A stretch of 64,000 nucleotides of DNA, taken from NCBI GenBank assembly GCA_946480815.1, contig CAMLLB010000017.1, forward strand, positions 1 to 64,000, given 5' to 3'. Positions 34,007 through 42,934 of this stretch are shown in pieces. The position numbers and the translations under genes were made by a program. The notes under the pieces are model-generated. The model searched no databases, was not told the DNA's origin, and saw only the letters and a program-made list of their open reading frames with translations. Every line of letters begins with the position of its first letter. Positions within the stretch are counted from its first letter, which is position 1. This DNA comes from an uncultured Flavobacteriales bacterium. Its GTDB lineage: Bacteria; Bacteroidota; Bacteroidia; Flavobacteriales; Crocinitomicaceae.

Positions 34007-34740
34007 AATGCTTTCACACTTCCTGTACCATTCAAAAGGACGTCTACTCCCAATGGCGTTCCTTTGTAAAGGATATTCCCGGATTGCGTAAGGTAACCGT
34101 AAAGAACCAGGTTATTGGCATTGATCTTAATATCACCCACCGTTTCTGATGCCACGTATAAAGAATCTGTAACAGTCAAACCGGTAACATCACAGTAGCT
34201 ATTACTTTTTGCACAAATCCGCGCCTTCTTTGCTTCACCGGTTAAAGTGAAATTACACCAACCATGATTCGCTTCTGCATTGATTTCAATTGCTTTCAGA
34301 TTCAAAGTCACATCTCCTGCACCATCCCGGCTGTAGAATGTAAAGTAATCTGTAAAGATCGTTCCTTCGTTTGTCAGAGGTTCCGTTCCTATAAAACGAA
34401 TATTGACCAGTTTGGTAAAATGGATCTCGGCTACAACTACTTTCTTTGCATTACGCAAAAAGCCACAACGATTCTTATTCTCGATTGTCAGTAAGCCGGA
34501 TTCCGATTTCACTTCAATCAGGTTCAACAAATTCTTACCTCCTTTCAAAACCACTTTATCCAATGAATCTTGGATAAGGACATATTTCACGTGTTCCCGC
34601 AGATCCAGGCGATCAAAGGAGGCAAGCGGAATTTCTTTCGTGCTTTCCGATCCCAGGAATTTGAAACACGTTCTGTCCTCCGGTTTTTTACAGGAAAAAA
34701 CAAGTAAACTCACCAATAAAAGCAGCAAACTATTTCGCAT
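34003..34740 (-). CDS. lipoprotein with GIN/DUF2807 adhesin-head domain
   Basis: 245 residues from the ATG at 34740. Signal peptide with lipobox (LLVFSC). A right-handed beta-helix-like domain with FDRLDLREHVKYVLIQDSLDKVVLKGG and repeated strand-turn units corresponds to the DUF2807 (GIN, putative auto-transporter adhesin head) family, which is common in Bacteroidota and of unknown function. The start lies 11 nt inside the end of the PagL-like gene, so translation is probably coupled. Confidence 0.8.
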   Translation of the reverse strand: MRNSLLLLLVSLLVFSCKKPEDRTCFKFLGSESTKEIPLASFDRLDLREHVKYVLIQDSLDKVVLKGGKNLLNLIEVKSESGLLTIENKNRCGFLRNAKKVVVAEIHFTKLVNIRFIGTEPLTNEGTIFTDYFTFYSRDGAGDVTLNLKAIEINAEANHGWCNFTLTGEAKKARICAKSNSYCDVTGLTVTDSLYVASETVGDIKINANNLVLYGYLTQSGNILYKGTPLGVDVLLNGTGSVKAL

Positions 34741-35833
34741 GATATCTTCCTTTATAGTTAAACGTGTATCCAATTCCGTATTCAATATAATCCGCCTTTG
34801 CCCAGTGGGATTTAAGCACCAGGTTTAACAACAATCCGTTTTGGAACTGGTAGCGCATTCCCACACGGTGATAGAACATCGCATCCGGTTGATAACGGTC
34901 TTTGATATACGCTCCCATCCCAATCACAAAACGAAATTTATCCAACGGAATGTTGTATCCTACAAAACCACCCACCTGCAAAATATCCCATTGGGATTTC
35001 GGGATGTATTCTCTGTAATGGATAATAGATTGCTTGGAAATGATATCCAGGGCGATTTCCATTCCCACTTTCGGTTTAAACTGTTTGAAAAGCATTCCGC
35101 TCAGGGCATAAACCGGGTAATGCCTGCCCCCTGACGGAAAAATCTGTTTATCTGAAACAATTCCAACCAATGAAACATTCCAGCTTTTAAAGAACGGAAC
35201 ACGCTCAAATGTTGTAAGTTCCAAACCGGTCTCCTCTTTCTTTTTAAAGGTATATTCATATCCCAAACCGATAAAGGGCATGTTCACCCCCAAATTTGGC
35301 ACTTTGCTCGATCCGTTTGAAAAATGTGTCATATCCATGCTATAAAAAAGCGCATGTTGCGGTTTAATATACCAACGTCCCTGTAGTCCCAAACAAATAA
35401 GTGCATTCAAGTATGTACTCATAGGCACATTTTTCGGGTTCTTACCCACATCATATACCTTGGTCACAGCTCCTAAGCCGGCACCCAACTTACAGGTAAA
35501 CACATGCTTTTCGCTTCTTGACCAGGGAAATTCGATAAAACCATACGCTCCGAAACCATATCCGAGGATTTCTTTGTTTCCTAAATTCGACCCGTACAAT
35601 GTGACTCCTGTATAAGGATTTTTATATTCCTCACTCCAGTTTTTAGATCGTAAACGCTTACTAAATGAAAGTTCTCCGGCAAAAAGGCGGTCTTTGGCAA
35701 GATGCCCCATAGTTCCGCGATGCGCAGCCAAAAAACCCGACTTTCCTTTCAAGGAGAAAGCCCAATCATCTATTCTACTTTCCTGGGAATAACAAAAAAT
35801 GGGTAGCAAAAAAAACAGCAAGGCAATTTTCAT
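34730..35833 (-). CDS. PagL-like lipid A deacylase / acyloxyacyl hydrolase family
   Basis: 367 residues: signal peptide (MKIALLFFLLPIFCYSQ), then an outer-membrane barrel. The motif MTHFSNGSSKVPNLGVN contains the His-x-Ser pair and following residues that form the catalytic site of PagL 3-O-deacylases, and GLGYEYTF is the next strand. The protein is about twice the length of Pseudomonas PagL, with extra C-terminal strands. It would remove an acyl chain from lipid A in the outer membrane. Activity is inferred. It is followed by an overlapping lipoprotein gene. Confidence 0.7.
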   Translation of the reverse strand: MKIALLFFLLPIFCYSQESRIDDWAFSLKGKSGFLAAHRGTMGHLAKDRLFAGELSFSKRLRSKNWSEEYKNPYTGVTLYGSNLGNKEILGYGFGAYGFIEFPWSRSEKHVFTCKLGAGLGAVTKVYDVGKNPKNVPMSTYLNALICLGLQGRWYIKPQHALFYSMDMTHFSNGSSKVPNLGVNMPFIGLGYEYTFKKKEETGLELTTFERVPFFKSWNVSLVGIVSDKQIFPSGGRHYPVYALSGMLFKQFKPKVGMEIALDIISKQSIIHYREYIPKSQWDILQVGGFVGYNIPLDKFRFVIGMGAYIKDRYQPDAMFYHRVGMRYQFQNGLLLNLVLKSHWAKADYIEYGIGYTFNYKGRYHAK

Positions 35834-35861
35834 AATCCAAAATTACAAATTTTGTTCTATG

Positions 35862-35869
35862 TACATTTG
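35862..35869 (+). promoter_or_regulatory. -7 box of mazG, predicted leaderless
   Basis: TACATTTG, a full match, ends 4 nt before the ATG at 35874. No -33 TTG at normal spacing. Confidence 0.4.
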
Positions 35870-35873
35870 CAGT

Positions 35874-36680
35874 ATGGAATTAGCTAATAATAATTTAAAC
35901 CAAGACCCGAGACTGGCAGCTTTTGCGCGTTTGTTAACTGTTATGGACGATTTGCGCGAGAAGTGTCCCTGGGATAAAAAACAAACCATCCAGTCATTGA
36001 GACACCTGACCATTGAAGAAACCTATGAACTTGCCGATGCAATCCAGGCGAATGATCTGAACGGGATCCAGGGTGAATTAGGAGATCTGTTCCTGCACCT
36101 GGTCTTTTATTCGAAAATCGGTTCTGAATTGGGTGCTTTTGATGTGACCAGTGTTTTGAACGGGATCTGTGATAAATTAATTCACCGTCATCCGCATATT
36201 TACGGAGATGTAACAGCTGATTCGGAAGAAGAAGTAAAAGCAAACTGGGAAAAAATCAAATTAAAGGAAGGCAAAAAATCCGTTTTGGAAGGAGTTCCCA
36301 ATACGCTTCCTGCTTTAATTAAGGCAATGCGGATCCAGGAAAAAGTTAAAGGAATCGGTTTTGAATGGTCTGATATTGAAGATGTAAAGAACAAAGTCAT
36401 TGAAGAATTCTCGGAACTGCATGAAGCTCAGCAAACCAAAGATCCGGAAAAGATCGAAGACGAATTCGGAGATGTGATGTTCTCTCTTGTAAACTATGCC
36501 CGATTCATTCATGTAAATCCGGAAGATGCTTTGGAATCTACCAACAAGAAGTTCAAATCGCGATTCCAGAAGATGGAAGAACTCATTGCCGAAGATGCCA
36601 AAAACATGAGTGAAATGTCACTGGAGGAAATGGATGTTTATTGGGAAAAAGCTAAGGTATTGCTTCGCAAAAGTAATTAG
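35874..36680 (+). CDS. mazG: nucleoside triphosphate pyrophosphohydrolase MazG
   Basis: 268 residues from the ATG at 35874; an ATG five codons earlier (35859) is possible but lies across the promoter box. Two MazG domains: N-terminal CPWDKKQTIQSLRHLTIEETYELADAI with acidic metal-binding residues and ELGDLFLHLVFYSKI, and C-terminal VIEEFSELHEAQ ... EIEDEFGDVMFSLVNYARF. It hydrolyses NTPs and dNTPs, including non-canonical ones, to monophosphates. Length matches E. coli MazG (263). Confidence 0.93.
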   Translation: MELANNNLNQDPRLAAFARLLTVMDDLREKCPWDKKQTIQSLRHLTIEETYELADAIQANDLNGIQGELGDLFLHLVFYSKIGSELGAFDVTSVLNGICDKLIHRHPHIYGDVTADSEEEVKANWEKIKLKEGKKSVLEGVPNTLPALIKAMRIQEKVKGIGFEWSDIEDVKNKVIEEFSELHEAQQTKDPEKIEDEFGDVMFSLVNYARFIHVNPEDALESTNKKFKSRFQKMEELIAEDAKNMSEMSLEEMDVYWEKAKVLLRKSN

Positions 36681-36747
36681 CCAATAGTAATCAGGTAATA
36701 GCTTAATCGGGTTCAAGTGTAATAAATTGCTATTGGCTATTGGCTAA
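36678..36747. repeat. inverted repeat after mazG
   Basis: TTAGCCAATAG at 36677-36687 is matched by CTATTGGCTA at 36730-36739 and a second CTATTGGCTAA at 36737-36747. It follows the mazG stop. It could end the transcript, but no T-run is present. Confidence 0.5.
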
Positions 36748-36855
36748 AAGCCGTTTAATCAATAATCTGCACGTTTAATCATTTTTCGAAATTTTCATTA
36801 GTTAATTAGTGTTAATTATGTAACTTCGGAACTTCTTTAAAACCAGGTAAAACAT

Positions 36856-39198
36856 ATGAAACAAATACTCTCCTTATTTGCATTTTTAACCGTTTCAATT
36901 GTCTCATTCTCTCAAGATCATACCATTCGCGGATTTATATTCAACAACGAGAACAGTGAAGTTGTTCCGTTTGAAAAAGCAGTATTGATCCCTACTGAAA
37001 AAACACAATCTATTTTAGGCGCCAGTACGGATGTAAATGGATTCTTCTCCATTCCAAAGGTTCCGATCGGGACATACCTTTTAAAGGTCCAAACCGTAGA
37101 ATTTAAAGAATACAATAAGGAAATTAAAGTCATTGAAAAAGGAGGAATTACTGAAATTCGAATTGACTTGATTCCTGTGGAAGCAGTTGGTATCGACGAA
37201 GTGGTTATTTCAGCTGAAACGAAAGCAAAAACAACGGAAGTATTGATGTCAGTTACCAAACTGGACAAGAAAGGTTTGGAAAGAATCCCGGCTGTTGGTG
37301 CTGAAAATGATATTACAGCTGCTTTTTCTGTTACACCCGGAGTTGTTACAACAGGTGACCAGGGAGGTCAATTATATGTAAGAGGTGGAACTCCGATCCA
37401 GAACAAAGTCCTATTGGATGGAATGACGATCTACAATCCCTTCCACTCCATTGGTTTCTTCTCTATCTTCGAAACAGAATTGGTTAAGAACGTAGACATT
37501 TATACGGGAGGATTCGATTCCAAATACGGAGGAAGAATCTCTTCTGTTATGGATATTACTTACCGCGACGGAAATAAAAAGAGCTTCGGAGGAAAAGTTT
37601 CTGTATCCCCTTTCCTAGCAAAATTAGTTGTAGAGGGCCCAATGTATCGTGCTAAAGAAGGAAGACCCGGAGCCGGATCATTTATCTTCTCTGCAAAACA
37701 CTCCTTATTGGATTATACGGCAAAAGATCTGTATCGTGGAGTAAACAACGGAAACGGATTGCCATACAATTTCACCGATATCTATGGAAAACTAACCTTT
37801 GCAACGGGACAAGGTTCTAAAATTTCCGTATTCGGTTTCAGTAACACCGATAAGGTAAACTACAATGAATCTGCAGCCCTGGATTTCCAACAGGCAGGCG
37901 GAGGATTGTCGTGGATCTTATTGCCCGGAGGAGGTAAAACATTCATTAAAGGACATTTAACTGCTTCCAATTACAAAACTCATTTTGAAGAAGTAGGCTC
38001 TCAACCACGCACCAGTTCTATTTTCGGGACAGACCTTGGTTTTGATTTCTCTTACTTCCTGAAAAATGAAAGTCAAATTGACTATGGTATCGGGATCAAT
38101 ATCTTCAAAACAGATTATTTAACATACAATGAAGTTGCTTCGAAAATCGAGGACCAAAACAATACAGTTGAAATTGGGGCCTATGCCAACTACAAGTTTG
38201 TTACAAAAAGATTTGTCGTTCAACCGGGAGTGCGTGTTCAGGCTTATGCTAGTTTGAGTACAATTTCAATTGAACCGCGTTTGGGTATCAAGTATAATGC
38301 AACGGATTACTTCCGCCTGAAATTATCAGGAGGACGTTATTCCCAGAACTTTACAACAGCTTCATCAGACAGAGATATCGTGAATTTGTTTAATGGTCTT
38401 TTGAGTGCTCCGTCGAATGTTCAACAAACATTCATCACTGAAAGCGGTAAAGAGAAAAATCCTAAAAACGGGATCCAATATTCCTGGCATGCAATTATCG
38501 GAGGCGAACTCGACTTAACTAAAAACCTGATGTTGAACATTGAAGGATACTACAAGTATTTCCCTCAGTTGAGTAATATCAACATAAATAAATTATACGA
38601 AGATGTTTCCGAATTCTCAAAAGAAGACGATGTATACAAAAAAGACTTCCTGATCGAAAGCGGAAAATCTTATGGTGTGGATGTTTTGTTAAAATACACG
38701 TTAAACAGATTATTCCTGTGGGGAGTTTATTCGTATGCCAAATCAACCAGATGGGATGGCTTTACAACGTATGCACCCGTATTTGACAGAAGACATAACG
38801 TAAACCTTGTTGCATCTTATGCCTTTGGCAAGAAAAAAGACCTGGAATTGAACATACGCTGGAACTTCGGTTCAGGACTTCCATTTACACCGACCTCCGG
38901 GTATTATCAACCGGAAACATTTGGACAAGGGGTAAACACAGACTACACAACAAGCAATTCAACTTCCGTAGGTGTTCTATTGGGTGAATTCAACTCGAAA
39001 AGACTTCCAACATACCACAGATTGGATATTACGGTTAAAAAACAATTCAAGTTCAAAAACAAAACAGAACTGGAAATTGTTGCGGCCGCAACCAACGCTT
39101 ACAATAGAAAAAATATTTTCTATGTAAACCGTGTTACCAATACAAAGATCTACCAGTTCCCGTTCTTACCGAGTTTAGGGATCAGTTATAAATTCTAA
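36856..39198 (+). CDS. TonB-dependent receptor with carboxypeptidase-like domain
   Basis: 780 residues: signal peptide (MKQILSLFAFLTVSIVSFSQ), carboxypeptidase-regulatory-like domain (about 22-110), plug domain (about 130-235; GAENDITAAFSVTPGVVTTGDQGGQLYVRGG, KVLLDGMTIYNPFHSIGFFSIFE), and barrel to the C-terminus (LPSLGISYKF). Substrate is not indicated; there is no SusD homologue next to it, so it is not a Sus-type polysaccharide pair. Alone in its transcript, with a strong terminator. Promoter box TAACTTCG at 36821-36828 is a variant. Confidence 0.88.
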   Translation: MKQILSLFAFLTVSIVSFSQDHTIRGFIFNNENSEVVPFEKAVLIPTEKTQSILGASTDVNGFFSIPKVPIGTYLLKVQTVEFKEYNKEIKVIEKGGITEIRIDLIPVEAVGIDEVVISAETKAKTTEVLMSVTKLDKKGLERIPAVGAENDITAAFSVTPGVVTTGDQGGQLYVRGGTPIQNKVLLDGMTIYNPFHSIGFFSIFETELVKNVDIYTGGFDSKYGGRISSVMDITYRDGNKKSFGGKVSVSPFLAKLVVEGPMYRAKEGRPGAGSFIFSAKHSLLDYTAKDLYRGVNNGNGLPYNFTDIYGKLTFATGQGSKISVFGFSNTDKVNYNESAALDFQQAGGGLSWILLPGGGKTFIKGHLTASNYKTHFEEVGSQPRTSSIFGTDLGFDFSYFLKNESQIDYGIGINIFKTDYLTYNEVASKIEDQNNTVEIGAYANYKFVTKRFVVQPGVRVQAYASLSTISIEPRLGIKYNATDYFRLKLSGGRYSQNFTTASSDRDIVNLFNGLLSAPSNVQQTFITESGKEKNPKNGIQYSWHAIIGGELDLTKNLMLNIEGYYKYFPQLSNININKLYEDVSEFSKEDDVYKKDFLIESGKSYGVDVLLKYTLNRLFLWGVYSYAKSTRWDGFTTYAPVFDRRHNVNLVASYAFGKKKDLELNIRWNFGSGLPFTPTSGYYQPETFGQGVNTDYTTSNSTSVGVLLGEFNSKRLPTYHRLDITVKKQFKFKNKTELEIVAAATNAYNRKNIFYVNRVTNTKIYQFPFLPSLGISYKF

Positions 39199-39209
39199 CT
39201 TTATTTTTG

Positions 39210-39240
39210 AAAAGCGTGTTATGAATAACACGCTTTTTTT
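39210..39240 (+). terminator. terminator of the TonB receptor gene
   Basis: AAAAGCGTGTTAT pairs with ATAACACGCTTTT with a minimal loop, then a T-run. Confidence 0.9.
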
Positions 39241-39308
39241 AATTAACAATTTAGGCAACCACTATTCAATTGTTTCGTTTTATCTTAGAACACGAAACTA
39301 ATTTTACT

Positions 39309-39740
39309 ATGTACTACTATAAAACAAAGCCCCCGTGCTATGTTTTGACTACTGCGCTATTATTTTTTACAACTATAGCTTTCGGTCAAACACAATCCGG
39401 CGTCGATTCTTTAAACGCGGTTCGTTCTCAATTGATCTCGAACAATCAATCTACTTCTGAAGTAGACATGCTTCTGCATCAATCGGGAAACAACCCAGCA
39501 TGCCTTATTCAACAACTGGATGATTTTACTTTCACATTTGTATCGTATCGCCCATTAGGTGATGCACAAAGAGAGGAAAAGGTAAATCTCCGCCTGAAGG
39601 CTCACTATACGTATTTAAACGTGATTGATTTCAGTGATGATTTCACATCTGTTCGCATCAACTGCAATCAGCAGCTTACGTCTGCAATGATCAATGAGTT
39701 AGTTTCACATTTTGGATACAACGGCTATGAAATACATTAA
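39309..39740 (+). CDS. small secreted hypothetical protein
   Basis: 143 residues from ATG 39309 (MYYYKTKPPCYVLTTALLFFTTIAFGQ signal-like). The mature part contains QLISNNQSTSEVDMLLHQSG and a ferredoxin-like strand pattern in the C-terminus. No family recognised. Its last 14 nt overlap the start of the T9SS type B gene, suggesting a linked function such as processing or display of that protein. Confidence 0.6.
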   Translation: MYYYKTKPPCYVLTTALLFFTTIAFGQTQSGVDSLNAVRSQLISNNQSTSEVDMLLHQSGNNPACLIQQLDDFTFTFVSYRPLGDAQREEKVNLRLKAHYTYLNVIDFSDDFTSVRINCNQQLTSAMINELVSHFGYNGYEIH

Positions 39741-42700
39741 ATCACTACTCGTTACTCTCCTACTCTCTTTTTCCTTTTCTTTTTTCATCGGAACCCAATC
39801 GGCAAGTGCGCAGTGTAATACAAACACTTCTATTTGTACTCCCGGAACAGCAGGTCCTTTTACTTTTGTAACTCCCGGACCATACGTTAGTTCCTGTCTT
39901 GATTTTATTGGCCCGAACATGGGGTATATTATTCTCCATATTACCTCATCAGGACCATTAAACATGCTCATTGACGGAAATTCAAGCAGCGGGTTCCTGG
40001 ACGTTGCTGTTTTTAATATTCCAAACGGACAGGCTCCGTGTACTGCCATTCAAAACTTAGGTAATGAAATAGGCTGCAATTATGCAAGTGCAGCCAGTGG
40101 TTGTAATCAGTTCGGAACTTATTTCCCATGTAGCTCTTCCGTGCCTGCTCCAATGGTTACGGCGGGACAAGAAATCATGATCGTGGTTGAAAACTGGAGT
40201 GGATCTTCCAGTAATTTCACCATGCAGCTTGGGCCTCCCCCGGGAGCTCAAACCGGACCTCCGAACCCCGCAATTACACCTGCCGGTCCATTTTGTATTT
40301 CTTCCGGATCAACTCAATTAGTTGCTGCCGATATGGGTGGAACCTGGTCAGGACCAGGAGTTTCTTCATCCGGAATGTTCAATCCTGCAAGTGCGGGACT
40401 TGGCACGCACACAATCAATTATTCGGTTGGTGTAGCTCCTTGTAATGCAACTTCTTCAACAACAATAACAGTTAACAGTGCAACTGTTACTCCTCCTGCT
40501 CCTCAAACCATTTGTTCCGGAGGAAGTGCAACGCTCACAGCCAGCGGTGCAGGTACTTATACCTGGTCACCATCAACCGGTTTATCGGCCACAACGGGCG
40601 CCACTGTAACTGCCAGTCCCGCCAGCACAACAACTTATACCGTCACCGGAAATACAGCCGGCTGCACCAGTAGCGGGACAGTAACCGTTACCGTTGCTCC
40701 ATTAACCGTCAGTGTATCACCGAATACCAGTATCTGTTCCGGAGCTTCCACCACATTAACAGCAAGCGGAGCGACCAATTATACCTGGTCACCGGCAACC
40801 GGTCTGTCTTCTACAACAGGTGCTTCTGTGACTGCCAATCCGACATCTACAACAACTTATACCGTTACCGGAACGAACGGTTCCTGTTCTGCAACAGCAA
40901 ACGTAACTGTTACGGTAACTCCGTTAAACCTTACTGTTTCACCGAATACTACAATTTGTAGCGGTGCTTCAACTACGTTAACGGCCGGAGGTGCAACTTC
41001 TTATTCGTGGTCACCTTCAACAGGCTTGTCTGCCTCAACAGGAGCAAGTGTGAGCGCCAGCCCTTCAGCAACGACAACTTATACTGTTACAGGAACAAGC
41101 GGAGCATGTTCTTCGACCCAAACAGTAACGGTAACCGTCACACCGCTCGCGCTTACAGTATCTCCTGATGTAAGTATTTGCAATGGTGGATCAACTGTTT
41201 TAACAGCAAGCGGGGCGACTAATTATTCCTGGTCACCATCAACCGGGTTATCTTCCACAAGCGGAGCATCTGTTACAGCAAATCCATCTACAACAACTAC
41301 CTATACGGTTTCCGGAACAAGTGGAAGCTGCACATCCTCTTTACCTGTGACCGTTACTGTCACACCGGTTGTGGTTGGTGTTACTCCGAGCACAAGTATC
41401 TGCAACGGAACTTCAACTACACTAACTGCAACGGGAGCAACTAATTATAGCTGGAGCCCATCAACAGGTTTATCTTCCGCTACAGGAGCAACTGTTACGG
41501 CGAATCCAACTGTTACAACAACTTATACAGTTACGGGAACTACAGGAACCTGTTCAAATACAGCTACAACGACAGTAACCGTAAACCCTGTTCCAACGGT
41601 AATCGCTTCCAATAACGGCCCGTTATGTGAAGGAAGTACGATGCAACTGACGGCAACCAGTCTGCCGGGAACGAGTTATACCTGGTCAGGACCGAACGGG
41701 TTCAGCGCCAACACACAAAACGGTTCTATTCCTGCAACAATAAATGCCGGAGGAACTTATACCGTAACAACATCCTTAAATGGCTGTACTTCGTCTACCA
41801 CAACAAACGTGGTCGTTAATTCCGGACAAGTACCGGTAATCACTCCAGCGGGTCCTTTCTGTGAAGCCGGAACAAATTCCATACTTTCTGCCAGCATTCC
41901 GGGTGGAAACTGGTCTGGAACAGGAATTACGAATGCAACAACCGGCGAGTTCTCACCTTCACAAGCAGGTGCAGGTTCCCATGCAATCAGTTATACAGTT
42001 ACCGGAGGATGTGCAACACCAGGAACAACCACGATCGTGGTGAATCCGATGCCTGTCGTGCAAATTACAACCCCGGATGCAAGCGGCTGTGCCCCGTTTA
42101 TCACTTCATTGGCAGATGCAAGTACTCCTTCATCCAGTTCAATTACCTGGGATTTCGGAGATGGAAGCACGAATTCAAATCAATTGAACAGTTTCAGCCA
42201 CACATTCAACAATCCTGGCTGCTATGATGTAACGGTAACTTCTACCAGCCCGTCGGGATGTTCCACAACAACTACTTTCCCAAGCTTCATTTGCGTACTG
42301 CCAAATGCAGTAGCGGCATTTTCAGTGAATAACCCGATCCATGGTTTGATGAATCCTGAATTCCACACCTTTAACACTTCGGCAAATGCTTCTATTTATT
42401 CCTGGGACTTTGGAGACGGAGAGACAAGCAATGCATTTAACCCGAGTCACACCTATTCGGAAGATGCAGGAAATTATGTGATCAGACTAATTGCCAATAA
42501 TACCGGAGATTGTCCGGATACAGCCTGGGTAACAGTAACCATCCAGGAAGAATTGGTATTCTACGTTCCGAACACCTTTACTCCGGATGGTGATGAATTC
42601 AATAATGTATTCTTCCCGGTATTCACTTCCGGTTTTGATCCATACAACTATACCCTGACAATTTATAACCGCTGGGGAGAAACCTTGTTTGAATCAAACG

Positions 42701-42837
42701 ACACGAAATTTGGCTGGGACGGAACGTATAACGGAGAATTGTGTAAATCCGGAATCTACACCTGGACCATTCGATTCAAGTCATCCGAATCGGACAAAAA
42801 GATAACGAAAACGGGACATGTTCAATTATTAAAATAA
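39727..42837 (+). CDS. giant-type T9SS type B surface protein with five 74-residue repeats and PKD domains
   Basis: 1036 residues from ATG 39727 (signal peptide ...FSFFIGTQSASAQ). An N-terminal beta-domain is followed by five tandem 74-residue Ig-like repeats (CSGASTTLTASGATNYTWSP pattern), further Ig/PKD-like domains (ITWDFGDGSTN and IYSWDFGDGET at about 815-920), and a type B (CHU_C) C-terminal sorting domain (VPNTFTPDGDEFNNVFFP ... IYNRWGETLFES ... GWDGTYNG ... GHVQLLK). Secreted by the T9SS and retained or released through the type B signal, as for gliding adhesin SprB-like proteins. Likely an adhesin or matrix protein; no catalytic site. Confidence 0.88.
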   Translation: MKYIKSLLVTLLLSFSFSFFIGTQSASAQCNTNTSICTPGTAGPFTFVTPGPYVSSCLDFIGPNMGYIILHITSSGPLNMLIDGNSSSGFLDVAVFNIPNGQAPCTAIQNLGNEIGCNYASAASGCNQFGTYFPCSSSVPAPMVTAGQEIMIVVENWSGSSSNFTMQLGPPPGAQTGPPNPAITPAGPFCISSGSTQLVAADMGGTWSGPGVSSSGMFNPASAGLGTHTINYSVGVAPCNATSSTTITVNSATVTPPAPQTICSGGSATLTASGAGTYTWSPSTGLSATTGATVTASPASTTTYTVTGNTAGCTSSGTVTVTVAPLTVSVSPNTSICSGASTTLTASGATNYTWSPATGLSSTTGASVTANPTSTTTYTVTGTNGSCSATANVTVTVTPLNLTVSPNTTICSGASTTLTAGGATSYSWSPSTGLSASTGASVSASPSATTTYTVTGTSGACSSTQTVTVTVTPLALTVSPDVSICNGGSTVLTASGATNYSWSPSTGLSSTSGASVTANPSTTTTYTVSGTSGSCTSSLPVTVTVTPVVVGVTPSTSICNGTSTTLTATGATNYSWSPSTGLSSATGATVTANPTVTTTYTVTGTTGTCSNTATTTVTVNPVPTVIASNNGPLCEGSTMQLTATSLPGTSYTWSGPNGFSANTQNGSIPATINAGGTYTVTTSLNGCTSSTTTNVVVNSGQVPVITPAGPFCEAGTNSILSASIPGGNWSGTGITNATTGEFSPSQAGAGSHAISYTVTGGCATPGTTTIVVNPMPVVQITTPDASGCAPFITSLADASTPSSSSITWDFGDGSTNSNQLNSFSHTFNNPGCYDVTVTSTSPSGCSTTTTFPSFICVLPNAVAAFSVNNPIHGLMNPEFHTFNTSANASIYSWDFGDGETSNAFNPSHTYSEDAGNYVIRLIANNTGDCPDTAWVTVTIQEELVFYVPNTFTPDGDEFNNVFFPVFTSGFDPYNYTLTIYNRWGETLFESNDTKFGWDGTYNGELCKSGIYTWTIRFKSSESDKKITKTGHVQLLK
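40498..41607 (+). repeat. five exact-length 222-nt coding tandem repeats
   Basis: Five units each 222 nt long start at 40498, 40720, 40942, 41164 and 41386. The anchoring Ile-Cys codon (ATTTGT or ATCTGT etc.) recurs at the same offset in each. Sequence between copies has diverged at many third positions while length is unchanged. Confidence 0.85.
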
Positions 42838-42862
42838 AAAAGAGGCTTAGGCCTCTTTTTTT
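42836..42862 (+). terminator. terminator of the T9SS type B gene
   Basis: AAAAAAGAGGC pairs with GCCTCTTTTTT around TTAG, continuing the T-run. Confidence 0.9.
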
Positions 42863-42863
42863 G

Positions 42864-42933
42864 TTCAAATGTTCAATGGTTAAAAAGGTTCAAACTTTGA
42901 ACTCTTTGAACTCTTTGAACTCTTTGAACTTTT
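42864..42933. repeat. TTTGAACTC heptad/nonamer repeat
   Basis: Four copies of CTTTGAACT (spacing 9 nt) follow GTTCAAATG and GGTTCAAACT elements of the opposite polarity, between the T9SS type B and M61 genes. It resembles the G-T-T-C-A-A-rich stretch at 12736-12845. Confidence 0.6.
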
Positions 42934-42934
42934 T

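Noticed and set aside
40498..41607. Regular repeats resembling a CRISPR array
   Set aside because: Units are coding, 222 nt long, in frame through a long ORF and without spacer structure; no cas genes are present.
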